Assembly: GCA_002455755.1 (NCBI GenBank)
Contig: DKLL01000215.1
Span: forward strand, 4,038-13,000
Direction: 5' to 3'
DNA from: Acinetobacter sp. UBA6641
GTDB taxonomy: Bacteria; Pseudomonadota; Gammaproteobacteria; Pseudomonadales; Moraxellaceae
Length of the DNA stretch: 8,963 nt
Below the pieces are notes generated by a model. That model was not told the DNA's origin and ran no database searches. It saw only the letters and a program-made list of their open reading frames with translations. Numbering within the stretch: position 1 is the first letter of the stretch; each line of letters opens with the position of its first letter. Position numbers and translations under genes: made by a program. Below are positions 1 to 5,821 of the stretch, piece by piece.

Positions 1-668
1 GCTTCCACGCCACATTGCGCTTCAATTTTTTTCACTAAAGCATGTGCTTCTTTATGTCGCCCACGGTTAATTAAATAGGGAACGGATTCCGGTACCATTT
101 TCCAGATCACGATGGCATACAGTGCAGGAATACCGCCAATCAGGAAAGCAGCATGCCAGCCAAAATCGGGAATGACAAAACGCGAAACCAGTGCTGCCGC
201 CAGCCAGCCCAAACCCCAGAAACTTTCCAGCAGCACAATAAAGCGGCCACGGACATGGGCGGGAATATATTCGCTCACCAGCGTTACGGCCACGGGCAAC
301 TGACCACCCAATCCAAACCCCACAATAAAACGGAATACCAGCAGCCAGGTCAGGTTCGGCGCAAAAGCACAGGCGGCGGTTGCCAGGCTATAAATGACCA
401 GAGTTGAAGCAAAGACCGTTTTACGTCCCCAACGATCGGCAAGGCCACCTGAACACACCGCGCCAATCGCCATACCGATAAAACCAATGGAAACCACCCA
501 GCTTTTATCATCCGGGGTCATGGCCCAGTCTTCGGCCATTTTGGTCAGAATAAAGGAAATCAATCCGGTATCCATGGCATCGAACATCCAGCCCAGACCA
601 ATCACCCATAGCAAGGTATAGTGAAACTTACCAATCGGTAAGCGTTGTATACGTGAGACTAAATCCAT
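1..668 (-). CDS. niaP: NiaP-like MFS niacin transporter, N-terminal part (3' end outside window)
   Basis: This is the first 222 codons of a 12-TM major facilitator; the gene runs off the left edge. Visible landmarks are FDAMDTG in TM1 (residues 29-35), the MFS loop 2-3 motif GGLADRWGRK (74-83), GFGLGGQLPVA (117-127), and a stretch at 140-160 beginning RGRFIVLLESFW. This last stretch and the following FVIPDFGW (164-171) match my memory of Bacillus subtilis NiaP (YceI) almost residue for residue. NiaP is an inner-membrane importer of nicotinate/nicotinamide for NAD salvage. The ATG at 668 is chosen because the residues before TM1 (IQRLPIGKFHY) fit the family; the Shine-Dalgarno is weak (AGAG). 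It follows the TRIC gene by 135 bp in the same direction, with a possible operator in the gap. A different sugar-porter-like or aromatic-acid carrier is the main alternative, because the C-terminal half is not visible. Confidence 0.75.
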   Translation of the reverse strand, partial: MDLVSRIQRLPIGKFHYTLLWVIGLGWMFDAMDTGLISFILTKMAEDWAMTPDDKSWVVSIGFIGMAIGAVCSGGLADRWGRKTVFASTLVIYSLATAACAFAPNLTWLLVFRFIVGFGLGGQLPVAVTLVSEYIPAHVRGRFIVLLESFWGLGWLAAALVSRFVIPDFGWHAAFLIGGIPALYAIVIWKMVPESVPYLINRGRHKEAHALVKKIEAQCGVE

Positions 669-758
669 AACAAGAGCTCTGATTTGGTGAAAGAATGCAT
701 GCTGCTTTCCCAACAGGATTTATGATGTGTTGGTTTTTTATACTCTAATTTTGAACTC

Positions 759-782
759 ATGACCGCTCATTTCATCGGTCAT
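759..782. promoter_or_regulatory. 7-bp inverted repeat upstream of niaP, candidate operator
   Basis: ATGACCG at 759-765 and CGGTCAT at 776-782 are perfect inverted copies with a 10-bp gap. They sit about 90 bp before the niaP start and just after the TRIC stop. No T-run follows on the minus strand, so it is not a normal terminator. A TATAAA at 742-737 (minus strand) could serve as a -10, with the proximal arm lying near the -35 position. That placement would suit a repressor site, but no regulator is encoded nearby and no known consensus is claimed. Confidence 0.35.
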
Positions 783-803
783 TGATCCTATTAAAGCAAT
801 ATT

Positions 804-1448
804 CTATGACGCATCTTTGGAAGATGCGGACTGGTCGTCGTCATCTTTATAGATAAATTTCGGCATTTCCAGACCAAAATAGATGGCGATGCAGCGCAAA
901 GAGAAACCGAAGATTAAGGTTGAAATGACCGTGACTTCCAGTGAGAAGCCAATCTCTTGGCAGACCCAATAACAGATGACGGAAACAAAAGAAATACTGG
1001 CATACAGTTCACGGCGGAAGACCAAAGGCACATCGTTACACAGAATATCGCGCAGAATGCCGCCGGAAACTCCGGTTAATACGCCGGCTACCGCGGAAAC
1101 CACAAAGCCATGTCCCATTTCCAAGGCAATCTGGCAGCCAATGATGGTAAAACCGATTAAGCCCAGGGCATCGAGAATCAGGAAGATGGAGCGTAAATGG
1201 CGCATCCATTTCGCAATCAGGATGGTGACAAAAGCAGCACAACAAGTCAGGACCAGATATTCCGGATGCTTGACCCAGGTCAGCGGATAATGTCCCAGCA
1301 GTACATCGCGGACCGAACCTCCACCCAGTGCAGTCACACAGGCGATCAGCGTTACCCCGAACCAATCCATACTGCGCCGGCCCGCTGACAGCGCTCCTGT
1401 CATTGCTTCAGCCGTAATCGCAATAATATAAATGATCAATAACAACAT
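804..1448 (-). CDS. TRIC-family (UPF0126, YadS/YicG-like) small membrane channel protein
   Basis: A 214-residue, almost entirely hydrophobic protein of the prokaryotic trimeric intracellular cation channel family. It shows the internal duplication typical of the family: LGGGSVRD at residues 41-48 and SGGILRD at 128-134, followed by NDVP (138-141). Each copy is a three-helix unit and a seventh helix closes the fold. The length fits the usual 200-220 residues. Family members form homotrimeric cation-permeable pores in the inner membrane, but the physiological substrate in bacteria is unsettled, so I do not assign one. The cytoplasmic tail is acidic (KDDDDQ at 201-206). The ATG at 1448 is preceded by CAGGGCA, an acceptable Shine-Dalgarno. 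The gene lies 60 bp after ychJ in the same direction with no terminator between, so co-transcription is likely. The stop is TAG. Confidence 0.85.
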   Translation of the reverse strand: MLLLIIYIIAITAEAMTGALSAGRRSMDWFGVTLIACVTALGGGSVRDVLLGHYPLTWVKHPEYLVLTCCAAFVTILIAKWMRHLRSIFLILDALGLIGFTIIGCQIALEMGHGFVVSAVAGVLTGVSGGILRDILCNDVPLVFRRELYASISFVSVICYWVCQEIGFSLEVTVISTLIFGFSLRCIAIYFGLEMPKFIYKDDDDQSASSKDAS

Positions 1449-1508
1449 TGCCCTGCTTCCACTGAGGGTTATCGATGCGCGATATTCTAAGGCAAATTCA
1501 GATGAAAG

Positions 1509-1976
1509 TTACAAAAATTGCGCGCAACATTGCTTAAATTTTTTCCCTGAACCGCAAATACACGGCTGTTTCATGGTGATGTGTATATTTATGGTCGGAT
1601 CAAGGAAATACCAGGTACCTTCATGCTTCACGAAATGGGAAATTTCATGATGCAGCTGCACCTGTTTGCCATCATGGTAATGCGCCCTAAATTCAACTTG
1701 AGCATGGTTCTTGTCCAGCTTTTCCCGGGCCTGAACCACTTCCAGCTTGATCCACTGATTGGCTTTACTCCAGTCGGCAATCGCAGCCACATCTAGCGCC
1801 TGTTGCTGGCCTATTGCAGTGGTCTTAACAATGTAATCAATTTCATGCTTGGCAAAGGCACTATAACGTGAACGCATCAACTGTTCTGCACTTTGCGCCT
1901 TGGCTTGCTCCACATGTAGCGGCTGGCAACAGCTGGCATAATCCGCTTTACCACATGGACACTTTGCTTCTGACAT
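1509..1976 (-). CDS. ychJ: YchJ family protein with two SEC-C motifs (UPF0225)
   Basis: With the ATG at 1976 the product has 155 residues, matching E. coli YchJ in length and layout. An N-terminal SEC-C-like motif has CPCG (6-9) and CC (16-17). A conserved MRSRYSAF block (34-41) follows, then an NTF2-like middle region. A C-terminal SEC-C motif has CICGSGKKFKQCC (139-151). SEC-C motifs bind zinc through a CxC...CC (or CH) ligand set, as in the SecA tail. The biological role of YchJ is not established. A longer in-frame reading starts at a GTG at 2012, but that would place extra residues before the conserved start and begin inside a hairpin. The ATG at 1976 has GGAA seven to ten bases upstream and is preferred. 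The gene follows the TerC-type gene, separated by a terminator, and probably has its own promoter. Transcription probably continues into the TRIC gene. Confidence 0.88.
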   Translation of the reverse strand: MSEAKCPCGKADYASCCQPLHVEQAKAQSAEQLMRSRYSAFAKHEIDYIVKTTAIGQQQALDVAAIADWSKANQWIKLEVVQAREKLDKNHAQVEFRAHYHDGKQVQLHHEISHFVKHEGTWYFLDPTINIHITMKQPCICGSGKKFKQCCAQFL

Positions 1977-1997
1977 CAATTTTTTCCAACTTAGATT

Positions 1998-2039
1998 AGG
2001 GTCTGTCGACACTTCATTTATGCAATATCAACAGACCCT
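1998..2039 (-). repeat. Inverted repeat able to form a 16-bp hairpin in the ychJ-sense strand
   Basis: Nine bases pair perfectly (AGGGTCTGT at 1998-2006 with ACAGACCCT at 2031-2039). Beyond them the arms differ at three positions, each a transition. Read as minus-strand RNA, all three become G-U pairs, giving an uninterrupted 16-bp stem (2039-2024 with 2013-1998) and a 10-nt loop. Plus-strand RNA would instead have three C-A mismatches. The stem ends 21 nt before the ychJ ATG. It could be a leader hairpin, an operator over the promoter, or a scar of mobile-element ends. Confidence 0.7.
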
Positions 2040-2044
2040 GACAA
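2017..2044 (-). promoter_or_regulatory. Putative ychJ promoter
   Basis: On the minus strand TTGTCA (2044-2039, five of six to the -35 consensus) is followed after 16 bp by CATAAA (2022-2017, four of six to the -10). It begins immediately after the terminator of the upstream TerC-type gene. Transcription would start near 2010, inside the inverted repeat, so the repeat would then act mainly as DNA. Confidence 0.4.
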
Positions 2045-2045
2045 T

Positions 2046-2067
2046 AAAAAGCCCGACTATGCGGGCT
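2046..2067 (-). terminator. Intrinsic terminator of the TerC-type gene
   Basis: Read on the minus strand, AGCCCG (2067-2062), a six-base loop and CGGGCT (2055-2050) form a GC-rich stem running into a T-tract (2050-2046). It lies about 47 bp after the TAA of the TerC-type gene and separates it from ychJ. Confidence 0.85.
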
Positions 2068-2113
2068 ATTTTAATTCAATCTTGATCTTTAAAGCGCATC
2101 TGCGAAGATGAAA

Positions 2114-3691
2114 TTAATCTTCAGCCGCATTTTGATTAAGCGGGATGATATGGACCTTATCAATTTTATGACCGTCCATGGTGACCACTTCGAAGATATA
2201 ATTGTCTGCTTCGAGTTTGGCACCACTTTCAGGCAGACGTCCCAAATGGAACAGGATATAACCGGACAAGGTGGAGTACTGCTCAGATTCATCAACCAGG
2301 TCGCTATCTAAAAGCAAGGACACATGACGGATATCGGTGGAACCTTCCAGGATTAAAGTCCCATCTTCCAGACTTTCTGCAGCCGTTTCAAATTCATCTT
2401 CATCCGGGAATTCACCGGCAATGGCTTCAAGCACATCAATCGGGGTGGCAATCCCTTCAATCGAACCGTATTCATTTAACACGATCGCCATTTGTAGCGG
2501 TGCCTGACGCAACTGTTCCATCACCATCAACACCTGGGCATTTTCATGCACGATCACCGGCTCGCGTAAATGACCTTCGAAATTCAGTTTTCCAGTTTCA
2601 ATGTATTCGTTCATGACTTTATGGGTCAGCACCACACCAGCAATATTGTCCAGCTCCCCATGTGCCACAATCAAACGTGAATGGGTCATGCTTAATAACT
2701 GTTCTTTAATGGAGGTCTCGTCTTCATCCAGATCAATCCACTCCAGTTCCGGACGCGGCGTCATCACCGATTTTACAGGCCGCTCAGAAAGACCCAGCAC
2801 GCCTTGCACCATCACACTATGGTAAACCCCGTTGTCTTCATTAAAGACTTCATCGGCAAAAGCGCGGGTCGCCAGCACATCTTCAGCTTCATTGTTTTGC
2901 GATTCGCTTTTACCACCCAGCATACGCATAACCGCAGAAGCGGTGCGATAACGCAGGTCGGTCGTCGTGACCATACGTTCCTGATTACGGCGCATGGTCT
3001 GGTTAATAAATTCCACCACCACGGAGAAACCAATCGCGGCATATAAATAGCCTTTTGGAATATGGAAACCAAATCCTTCTACAATCAGTGAGAAACCGAT
3101 CATCATCAGGAAGCCGAGGCATAGAATCACCACGGTCGGATGTCGGTTGACAAAGGTCATCAGCGGTTTGGATGCCCACAGCATGATACCGACGGCAATC
3201 ACCACCGCAATCATCATCACCGAGAGGTCTTTGACCATGCCCACTGCAGTAATCACGCTATCTAAAGAAAATACCGCGTCAAGCACCACAATCTGAACGA
3301 TTACCATCCAGAATGCAGCATGCACCGGGTTTTCTTCTTTTTGCGGTTGGGCGCCTTCTATGCGCTCATGTAATTCCATGGTGCCTTTAAATAAAAGGAA
3401 TACACCACCAAACAGCAGAATCAGGTCACGACCGGAAAAAGGATGATCCAGAACATGGAACAGTGGCTGGGTCAAGGTCACGACCCAGGCAATGGACGCC
3501 AGTAAAATTAAGCGCATACCCAAGGCTAGGAGCAACCCGACGATACGACCGGCATTACGCTGTTCTGGAGGCAGTTTTTCCGCCAAAATGGCAATAAAAA
3601 CCAGGTTGTCGATACCCAGTACAATCTCTAAAACCACTAAAGTTGCCAATCCAATCCACGCTGATGGATCTGACATCCACTCAAAGATCAT
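2114..3691 (-). CDS. TerC-family membrane protein fused to CBS pair and CorC/HlyC domain
   Basis: A 525-residue protein with the architecture of E. coli YoaE/YegH. Residues about 10-235 form the multi-helix TerC domain, with the acidic membrane motifs LEIVLGIDN (21-29) and LDAVFSLDS (137-145); their Glu and Asp residues are the proposed metal-binding positions. A CBS pair follows at about 305-425, opening with VMTPRPE (309-315) and ending with the conserved [14 protein letters not shown] block (406-419). A CorC_HlyC transporter-associated domain covers about 440-518. TerC relatives have been linked to tellurite resistance, manganese export and metal loading of exported proteins; which applies here cannot be told from sequence. 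The ATG at 3691 has a strong AGGAG eight bases upstream. The transcript appears to start about 165-170 bp earlier, giving a long leader, and ends at a clear terminator. Confidence 0.9.
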   Translation of the reverse strand: MIFEWMSDPSAWIGLATLVVLEIVLGIDNLVFIAILAEKLPPEQRNAGRIVGLLLALGMRLILLASIAWVVTLTQPLFHVLDHPFSGRDLILLFGGVFLLFKGTMELHERIEGAQPQKEENPVHAAFWMVIVQIVVLDAVFSLDSVITAVGMVKDLSVMMIAVVIAVGIMLWASKPLMTFVNRHPTVVILCLGFLMMIGFSLIVEGFGFHIPKGYLYAAIGFSVVVEFINQTMRRNQERMVTTTDLRYRTASAVMRMLGGKSESQNNEAEDVLATRAFADEVFNEDNGVYHSVMVQGVLGLSERPVKSVMTPRPELEWIDLDEDETSIKEQLLSMTHSRLIVAHGELDNIAGVVLTHKVMNEYIETGKLNFEGHLREPVIVHENAQVLMVMEQLRQAPLQMAIVLNEYGSIEGIATPIDVLEAIAGEFPDEDEFETAAESLEDGTLILEGSTDIRHVSLLLDSDLVDESEQYSTLSGYILFHLGRLPESGAKLEADNYIFEVVTMDGHKIDKVHIIPLNQNAAED

Positions 3692-3855
3692 TGGATGTTC
3701 TCCTGTGCAGGATGATGAAGGACTGATTTTAGAAGGTTCATATTAAAATCGCTGAATATGCGATGAACAGTATGCTGGATATTTTTTGCGAAAGCATTAA
3801 AGTGTTCAGAGCGAGGACAACCACTACCCATGTTAATTCATTTGTTGGAAAACAG
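3692..3855 (-). other. Long leader of the TerC-type gene with hairpin potential
   Basis: No gene is seen here. If the promoter at 3862-3870 is right, this is an untranslated leader of about 165 nt. A hairpin is possible with TCGC/GCGA pairing around a 7-base loop (3749-3752 with 3760-3763). It can be extended by GTTCA/TGAAC (3736-3740 with 3764-3768), leaving an eight-base bulge on one side. A weaker stem lies near 3800-3825. Some TerC-family genes in other bacteria are controlled by manganese-sensing yybP-ykoY leaders. I see GGGTAGTGG and GCATACT on the minus strand, which only loosely recall its loop sequences. The closing P1 helix is not evident. Confidence 0.35.
3700..3704 (-). promoter_or_regulatory. 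Shine-Dalgarno fixing the TerC-type start
   Basis: AGGAG on the minus strand, eight bases before the ATG at 3691. It is the strongest ribosome binding site in the window and supports this start codon. Confidence 0.8.
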
Positions 3856-3861
3856 ATTTTT

Positions 3862-3891
3862 AGTATAGCAAGATGAAGTAGAAATTCATCT
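3862..3891 (-). promoter_or_regulatory. Putative extended -10 promoter of the TerC-type gene, with overlapping inverted repeat
   Basis: The minus strand reads TGCTATACT at 3870-3862, a TGn-extended -10 with five of six matches to TATAAT. The -35 is poor, as is common with extended -10 promoters. Directly upstream, AGATGAA (3871-3877) and TTCATCT (3885-3891) form a 7-bp inverted repeat with a 7-base gap across the -35 position, so a regulator could bind there. On the plus strand the same repeat is followed by a T-run (3892-3897) and would resemble a weak terminator, but no plus-strand gene lies upstream of it. Confidence 0.45.
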
Positions 3892-4010
3892 TTTTTTCCT
3901 TATCGTGCTCTTTTCATTCCTGCAATTTCAACAAATCTTTGCAAATCCATTTTGTCACTGCCCCGACTTTGTCATATTTAACAGTTAAGCTAGAGACTGA
4001 AAAAATAAAA

Positions 4011-4019
4011 TGCTATGGT
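4011..4019 (+). promoter_or_regulatory. Possible extended -10 of the LOG gene
   Basis: TGCTATGGT is a TGn-extended -10 (four of six in the hexamer) only 12 bp before the ATG at 4031. Transcription would begin at about 4026, leaving almost no leader. A duplicated TTTGTCA (3951-3957 and 3968-3974, 17 bp apart) lies further upstream and could hold a -35 or a regulatory site. Confidence 0.3.
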
Positions 4020-4030
4020 AAAAAAATATA

Positions 4031-4654
4031 ATGATGAACAGTGTATTAAAAATGACTCCCAAACATAACAATCCTACTCCCAAAACAACTCAACCTTTAA
4101 TTGCACTCTACTGTGGTTCACGCTCAGGCAATAAACCGATTTATCAGGAAAAAGCTGTGGCTTTGGCTCAAACACTTGCAGACCTGGGTTTCGGCATGGT
4201 CTATGGTGGCGCCAGTATTGGCCTGATGGGACAAGTGGCAGATGCCGTCAGACAACGTGGCGGTGAAACGGTCGGGGTGATTCCTGAATTCATGCTGGAT
4301 TATGAAATTGCGCATCATCAGCTGACCGAATTACACATTGTAAAAAGCATGCATGAACGCAAAGCCATGATGGCTGAGCGGGCCAGTGCTTTTGTCGCCT
4401 TACCTGGTGGCTTGGGTACTTTTGAGGAAATTCTGGAAATTGCCACCTGGGGACAGCTGAATCAGCACCAGAAACCAATGATGCTGTACAACGTGAATGG
4501 CTTTTATGATGCCCTGATCACCCAGCTGGATCACGCGGTCAGTGAAGGTTTTTTACCGCCACAGCATCGAGCCAAACTGATTGTCTGCAATCATGCCGAT
4601 CAAATTATCACGGCTATTAAAAATTTGAGCGCACCCAAACACTTTGCCATTTAA
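4031..4654 (+). CDS. LOG family protein (TIGR00730 Rossmann fold, nucleoside monophosphate phosphoribohydrolase)
   Basis: A 207-residue LOG (Lonely guy) family protein. The nucleotide-binding fold begins at ALYCGSRSG (25-33). It continues with VYGGASIGLMG (57-67), the SMHERKAMM segment (106-114) and the signature PGGLGTFEE (125-133). LOG enzymes hydrolyse the N-glycosidic bond of nucleoside 5'-monophosphates, classically cytokinin ribotides but also AMP-like substrates in bacteria, releasing base and ribose 5-phosphate in the cytoplasm. All signature residues are present, so an active enzyme is likely; the natural substrate is unknown. The first 22 residues (poly-Asn/Pro/Thr) are not part of the fold. 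Neither the ATG at 4031 nor an in-frame ATG at 4052 has a Shine-Dalgarno, so the exact start is uncertain. It is transcribed alone, divergent from the TerC-type gene and closed by a strong terminator. Confidence 0.9.
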   Translation: MMNSVLKMTPKHNNPTPKTTQPLIALYCGSRSGNKPIYQEKAVALAQTLADLGFGMVYGGASIGLMGQVADAVRQRGGETVGVIPEFMLDYEIAHHQLTELHIVKSMHERKAMMAERASAFVALPGGLGTFEEILEIATWGQLNQHQKPMMLYNVNGFYDALITQLDHAVSEGFLPPQHRAKLIVCNHADQIITAIKNLSAPKHFAI

Positions 4655-4670
4655 GCCAAATTCTACCTAT

Positions 4671-4699
4671 AAAAAAGCGAGCCCAGAGCTCGCTTTTTT
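4671..4699. terminator. Bidirectional terminator between convergent LOG and phosphate permease genes
   Basis: GCGAGC (4677-4682) pairs with GCTCGC (4688-4693) around a five-base loop, flanked by six A and six T. It can stop transcription from both sides. It lies 16 bp after the LOG stop and about 17 bp beyond the permease stop. Confidence 0.92.
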
Positions 4700-4715
4700 G
4701 ATTGCGCTAGCTACT

Positions 4716-5684
4716 TTATAAATTTGAAATAAGGTTATAGAACCAAGGCAAAGTGGTAGCGAGCACAATACTCATGATTAAACCCACCATCAGCTTCATG
4801 GCATCTTTACTGACGTTACGTGAAGTGCGGTATTTATTGACTTCCGCCAGATGCATCGACATAGCAAATTCACGACCTGCAAGCAGCCCCAAGAACACCC
4901 AGGTGGTACTCATCGGAATATTGCTCCACTCTTTAAACACCAATAAAATCAAGGCATAAATAAAGTCGATAATGGTTGCAGAACGAATATCGGCAACACC
5001 GGTTTTGGTGTCGATAATTTTCTGGATTGCCCCACCGCGTTGGTAGAAAATCATGCCTAAGAGAATGATAAACACCAGTATCGCAAAAATTAAAAATTCC
5101 AGCGGAACCTGACGCGGCACATAGACAAAAATATTGGCCAGATCCTGAATCAGCCACTGGCTCCACAGAAACGCTGTAGAGACCCATTGCAAGCCAATCC
5201 AGATATTTGAGGGTTTATGGTCTCGGGTTTTACTGAAATAAACCGAAATACCTTTAATCACAAAGCGATAGACAATGATGGCAACCACAAATGCCACGGC
5301 GTAGCCCATCATCGATTTGGTCAGCATCGACCCCAAACTGCTCGGCGAAAAAATGGTAAGGACTAAAAATGTGGTACTAACCGGAATGCCATATTTAGTT
5401 AAAAGAATCAGTAAAATAGGCGGAACAATATACAGCCAGGTAATTCCGCCCTCAGGAAAAGGAATCGTTTCCAGACGACCATAAGAAGCATCCCCTACCC
5501 CTGAAACCCACCAGCCATAGAGCAGGACCACGGTTAAAATACTGCTGGTATACAGCCACAGGATCCACCAGGGACGATGGGCATTGGATGAAATAAAGGT
5601 ACCCAAGGTCTGGGGCACATCGTTTCCGACAATTGAATAAGCGGCCAAACAAAAGCCTAAAATCATCAAAATTTCAATTGTCAT
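4716..5684 (-). CDS. PiT-family inorganic phosphate transporter (compact)
   Basis: A 322-residue multi-spanning inner-membrane protein with the inverted-repeat layout of the PiT family (PF01384). The first half has GNDVPQTLGT (20-29) and IPVSTTF (100-106). The second half has QDLANI (180-185) and IPMSTTWVFLGLLAGRE (256-272). The paired ND/QD and P-x-S-T-T motifs are the signatures that build the ion and phosphate sites. Typical bacterial Pit proteins have about 420-500 residues, so this one is short, and the usual GAND opening is changed to VGND. Phosphate or sulfate import coupled to cations is the family expectation; the substrate is inferred. The ATG at 5684 has AAAGG about ten bases upstream. 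Its own promoter lies near 5745-5772, after the terminator of the lipoprotein gene. Confidence 0.78.
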   Translation of the reverse strand: MTIEILMILGFCLAAYSIVGNDVPQTLGTFISSNAHRPWWILWLYTSSILTVVLLYGWWVSGVGDASYGRLETIPFPEGGITWLYIVPPILLILLTKYGIPVSTTFLVLTIFSPSSLGSMLTKSMMGYAVAFVVAIIVYRFVIKGISVYFSKTRDHKPSNIWIGLQWVSTAFLWSQWLIQDLANIFVYVPRQVPLEFLIFAILVFIILLGMIFYQRGGAIQKIIDTKTGVADIRSATIIDFIYALILLVFKEWSNIPMSTTWVFLGLLAGREFAMSMHLAEVNKYRTSRNVSKDAMKLMVGLIMSIVLATTLPWFYNLISNL

Positions 5685-5744
5685 AAAAACAAAACCTTTT
5701 CCACCTATAAAAAAACCACCCAGCAGTGCCGGAGATTGCGCAAG

Positions 5745-5772
5745 ATTATGACATAACCGTGACCAGATTGAA
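5745..5772 (-). promoter_or_regulatory. Putative promoter of the phosphate permease, with PhoB-box-like repeat
   Basis: The minus strand shows TGTCATAAT (5753-5745), an extended -10, and TTCAAT (5772-5767) at 16 bp spacing as a weak -35. Overlapping it at 5765-5748 are two 7-mers separated by four bases, TGGTCAC and ATGTCAT. They recall the PhoB half-site CTGTCAT with the right 11-bp period; the second copy matches six of seven and the first is weaker. Confidence 0.4.
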
Positions 5773-5783
5773 CGGAAGACATA

Positions 5784-5807
5784 AAAAAAGCACCTTAGTG
5801 CTTTTTT
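5784..5807 (-). terminator. Intrinsic terminator of the lipoprotein gene
   Basis: GCAC (5790-5793) and GTGC (5798-5801) with a four-base loop, extended by A/T pairs to a 10-bp stem. Transcribed from the minus strand it ends in a run of U. It lies 14 bp after the stop of the choice-of-anchor I gene and could work in both directions. Confidence 0.85.
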
Positions 5808-5821
5808 AAATTATATTATTT

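Noticed and set aside
976..1290. Open frame antisense to the TRIC gene
   Set aside because: Low-complexity basic translation with no domain; it is the mirror of a well-supported membrane protein gene.
1518..1527. Ten-base palindrome TTGCGCGCAA
   Set aside because: It lies in the last codons of ychJ and is explained by the coding sequence; no second copy or regulatory position was seen.
2010..2012. GTG start giving a 167-residue YchJ
   Set aside because: It adds 12 residues before the conserved SEC-C start, lies inside the hairpin arm, and the ATG at 1976 has a better ribosome binding site and family-typical length.
3780..3830. GGGTAGTGG and GCATACT on the minus strand as a yybP-ykoY riboswitch
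   Set aside because: Only short loop-like similarity; the closing helix and the usual spacing were not recognised, so it is kept as a question for a covariance-model search rather than called.
5709..5732. Small hairpin followed by a T-run in the permease leader (minus strand), possible attenuator
   Set aside because: The stem is only five pairs with one G-U, the loop is three bases, four bases separate it from the T-run, and it would lie almost at the transcription start.
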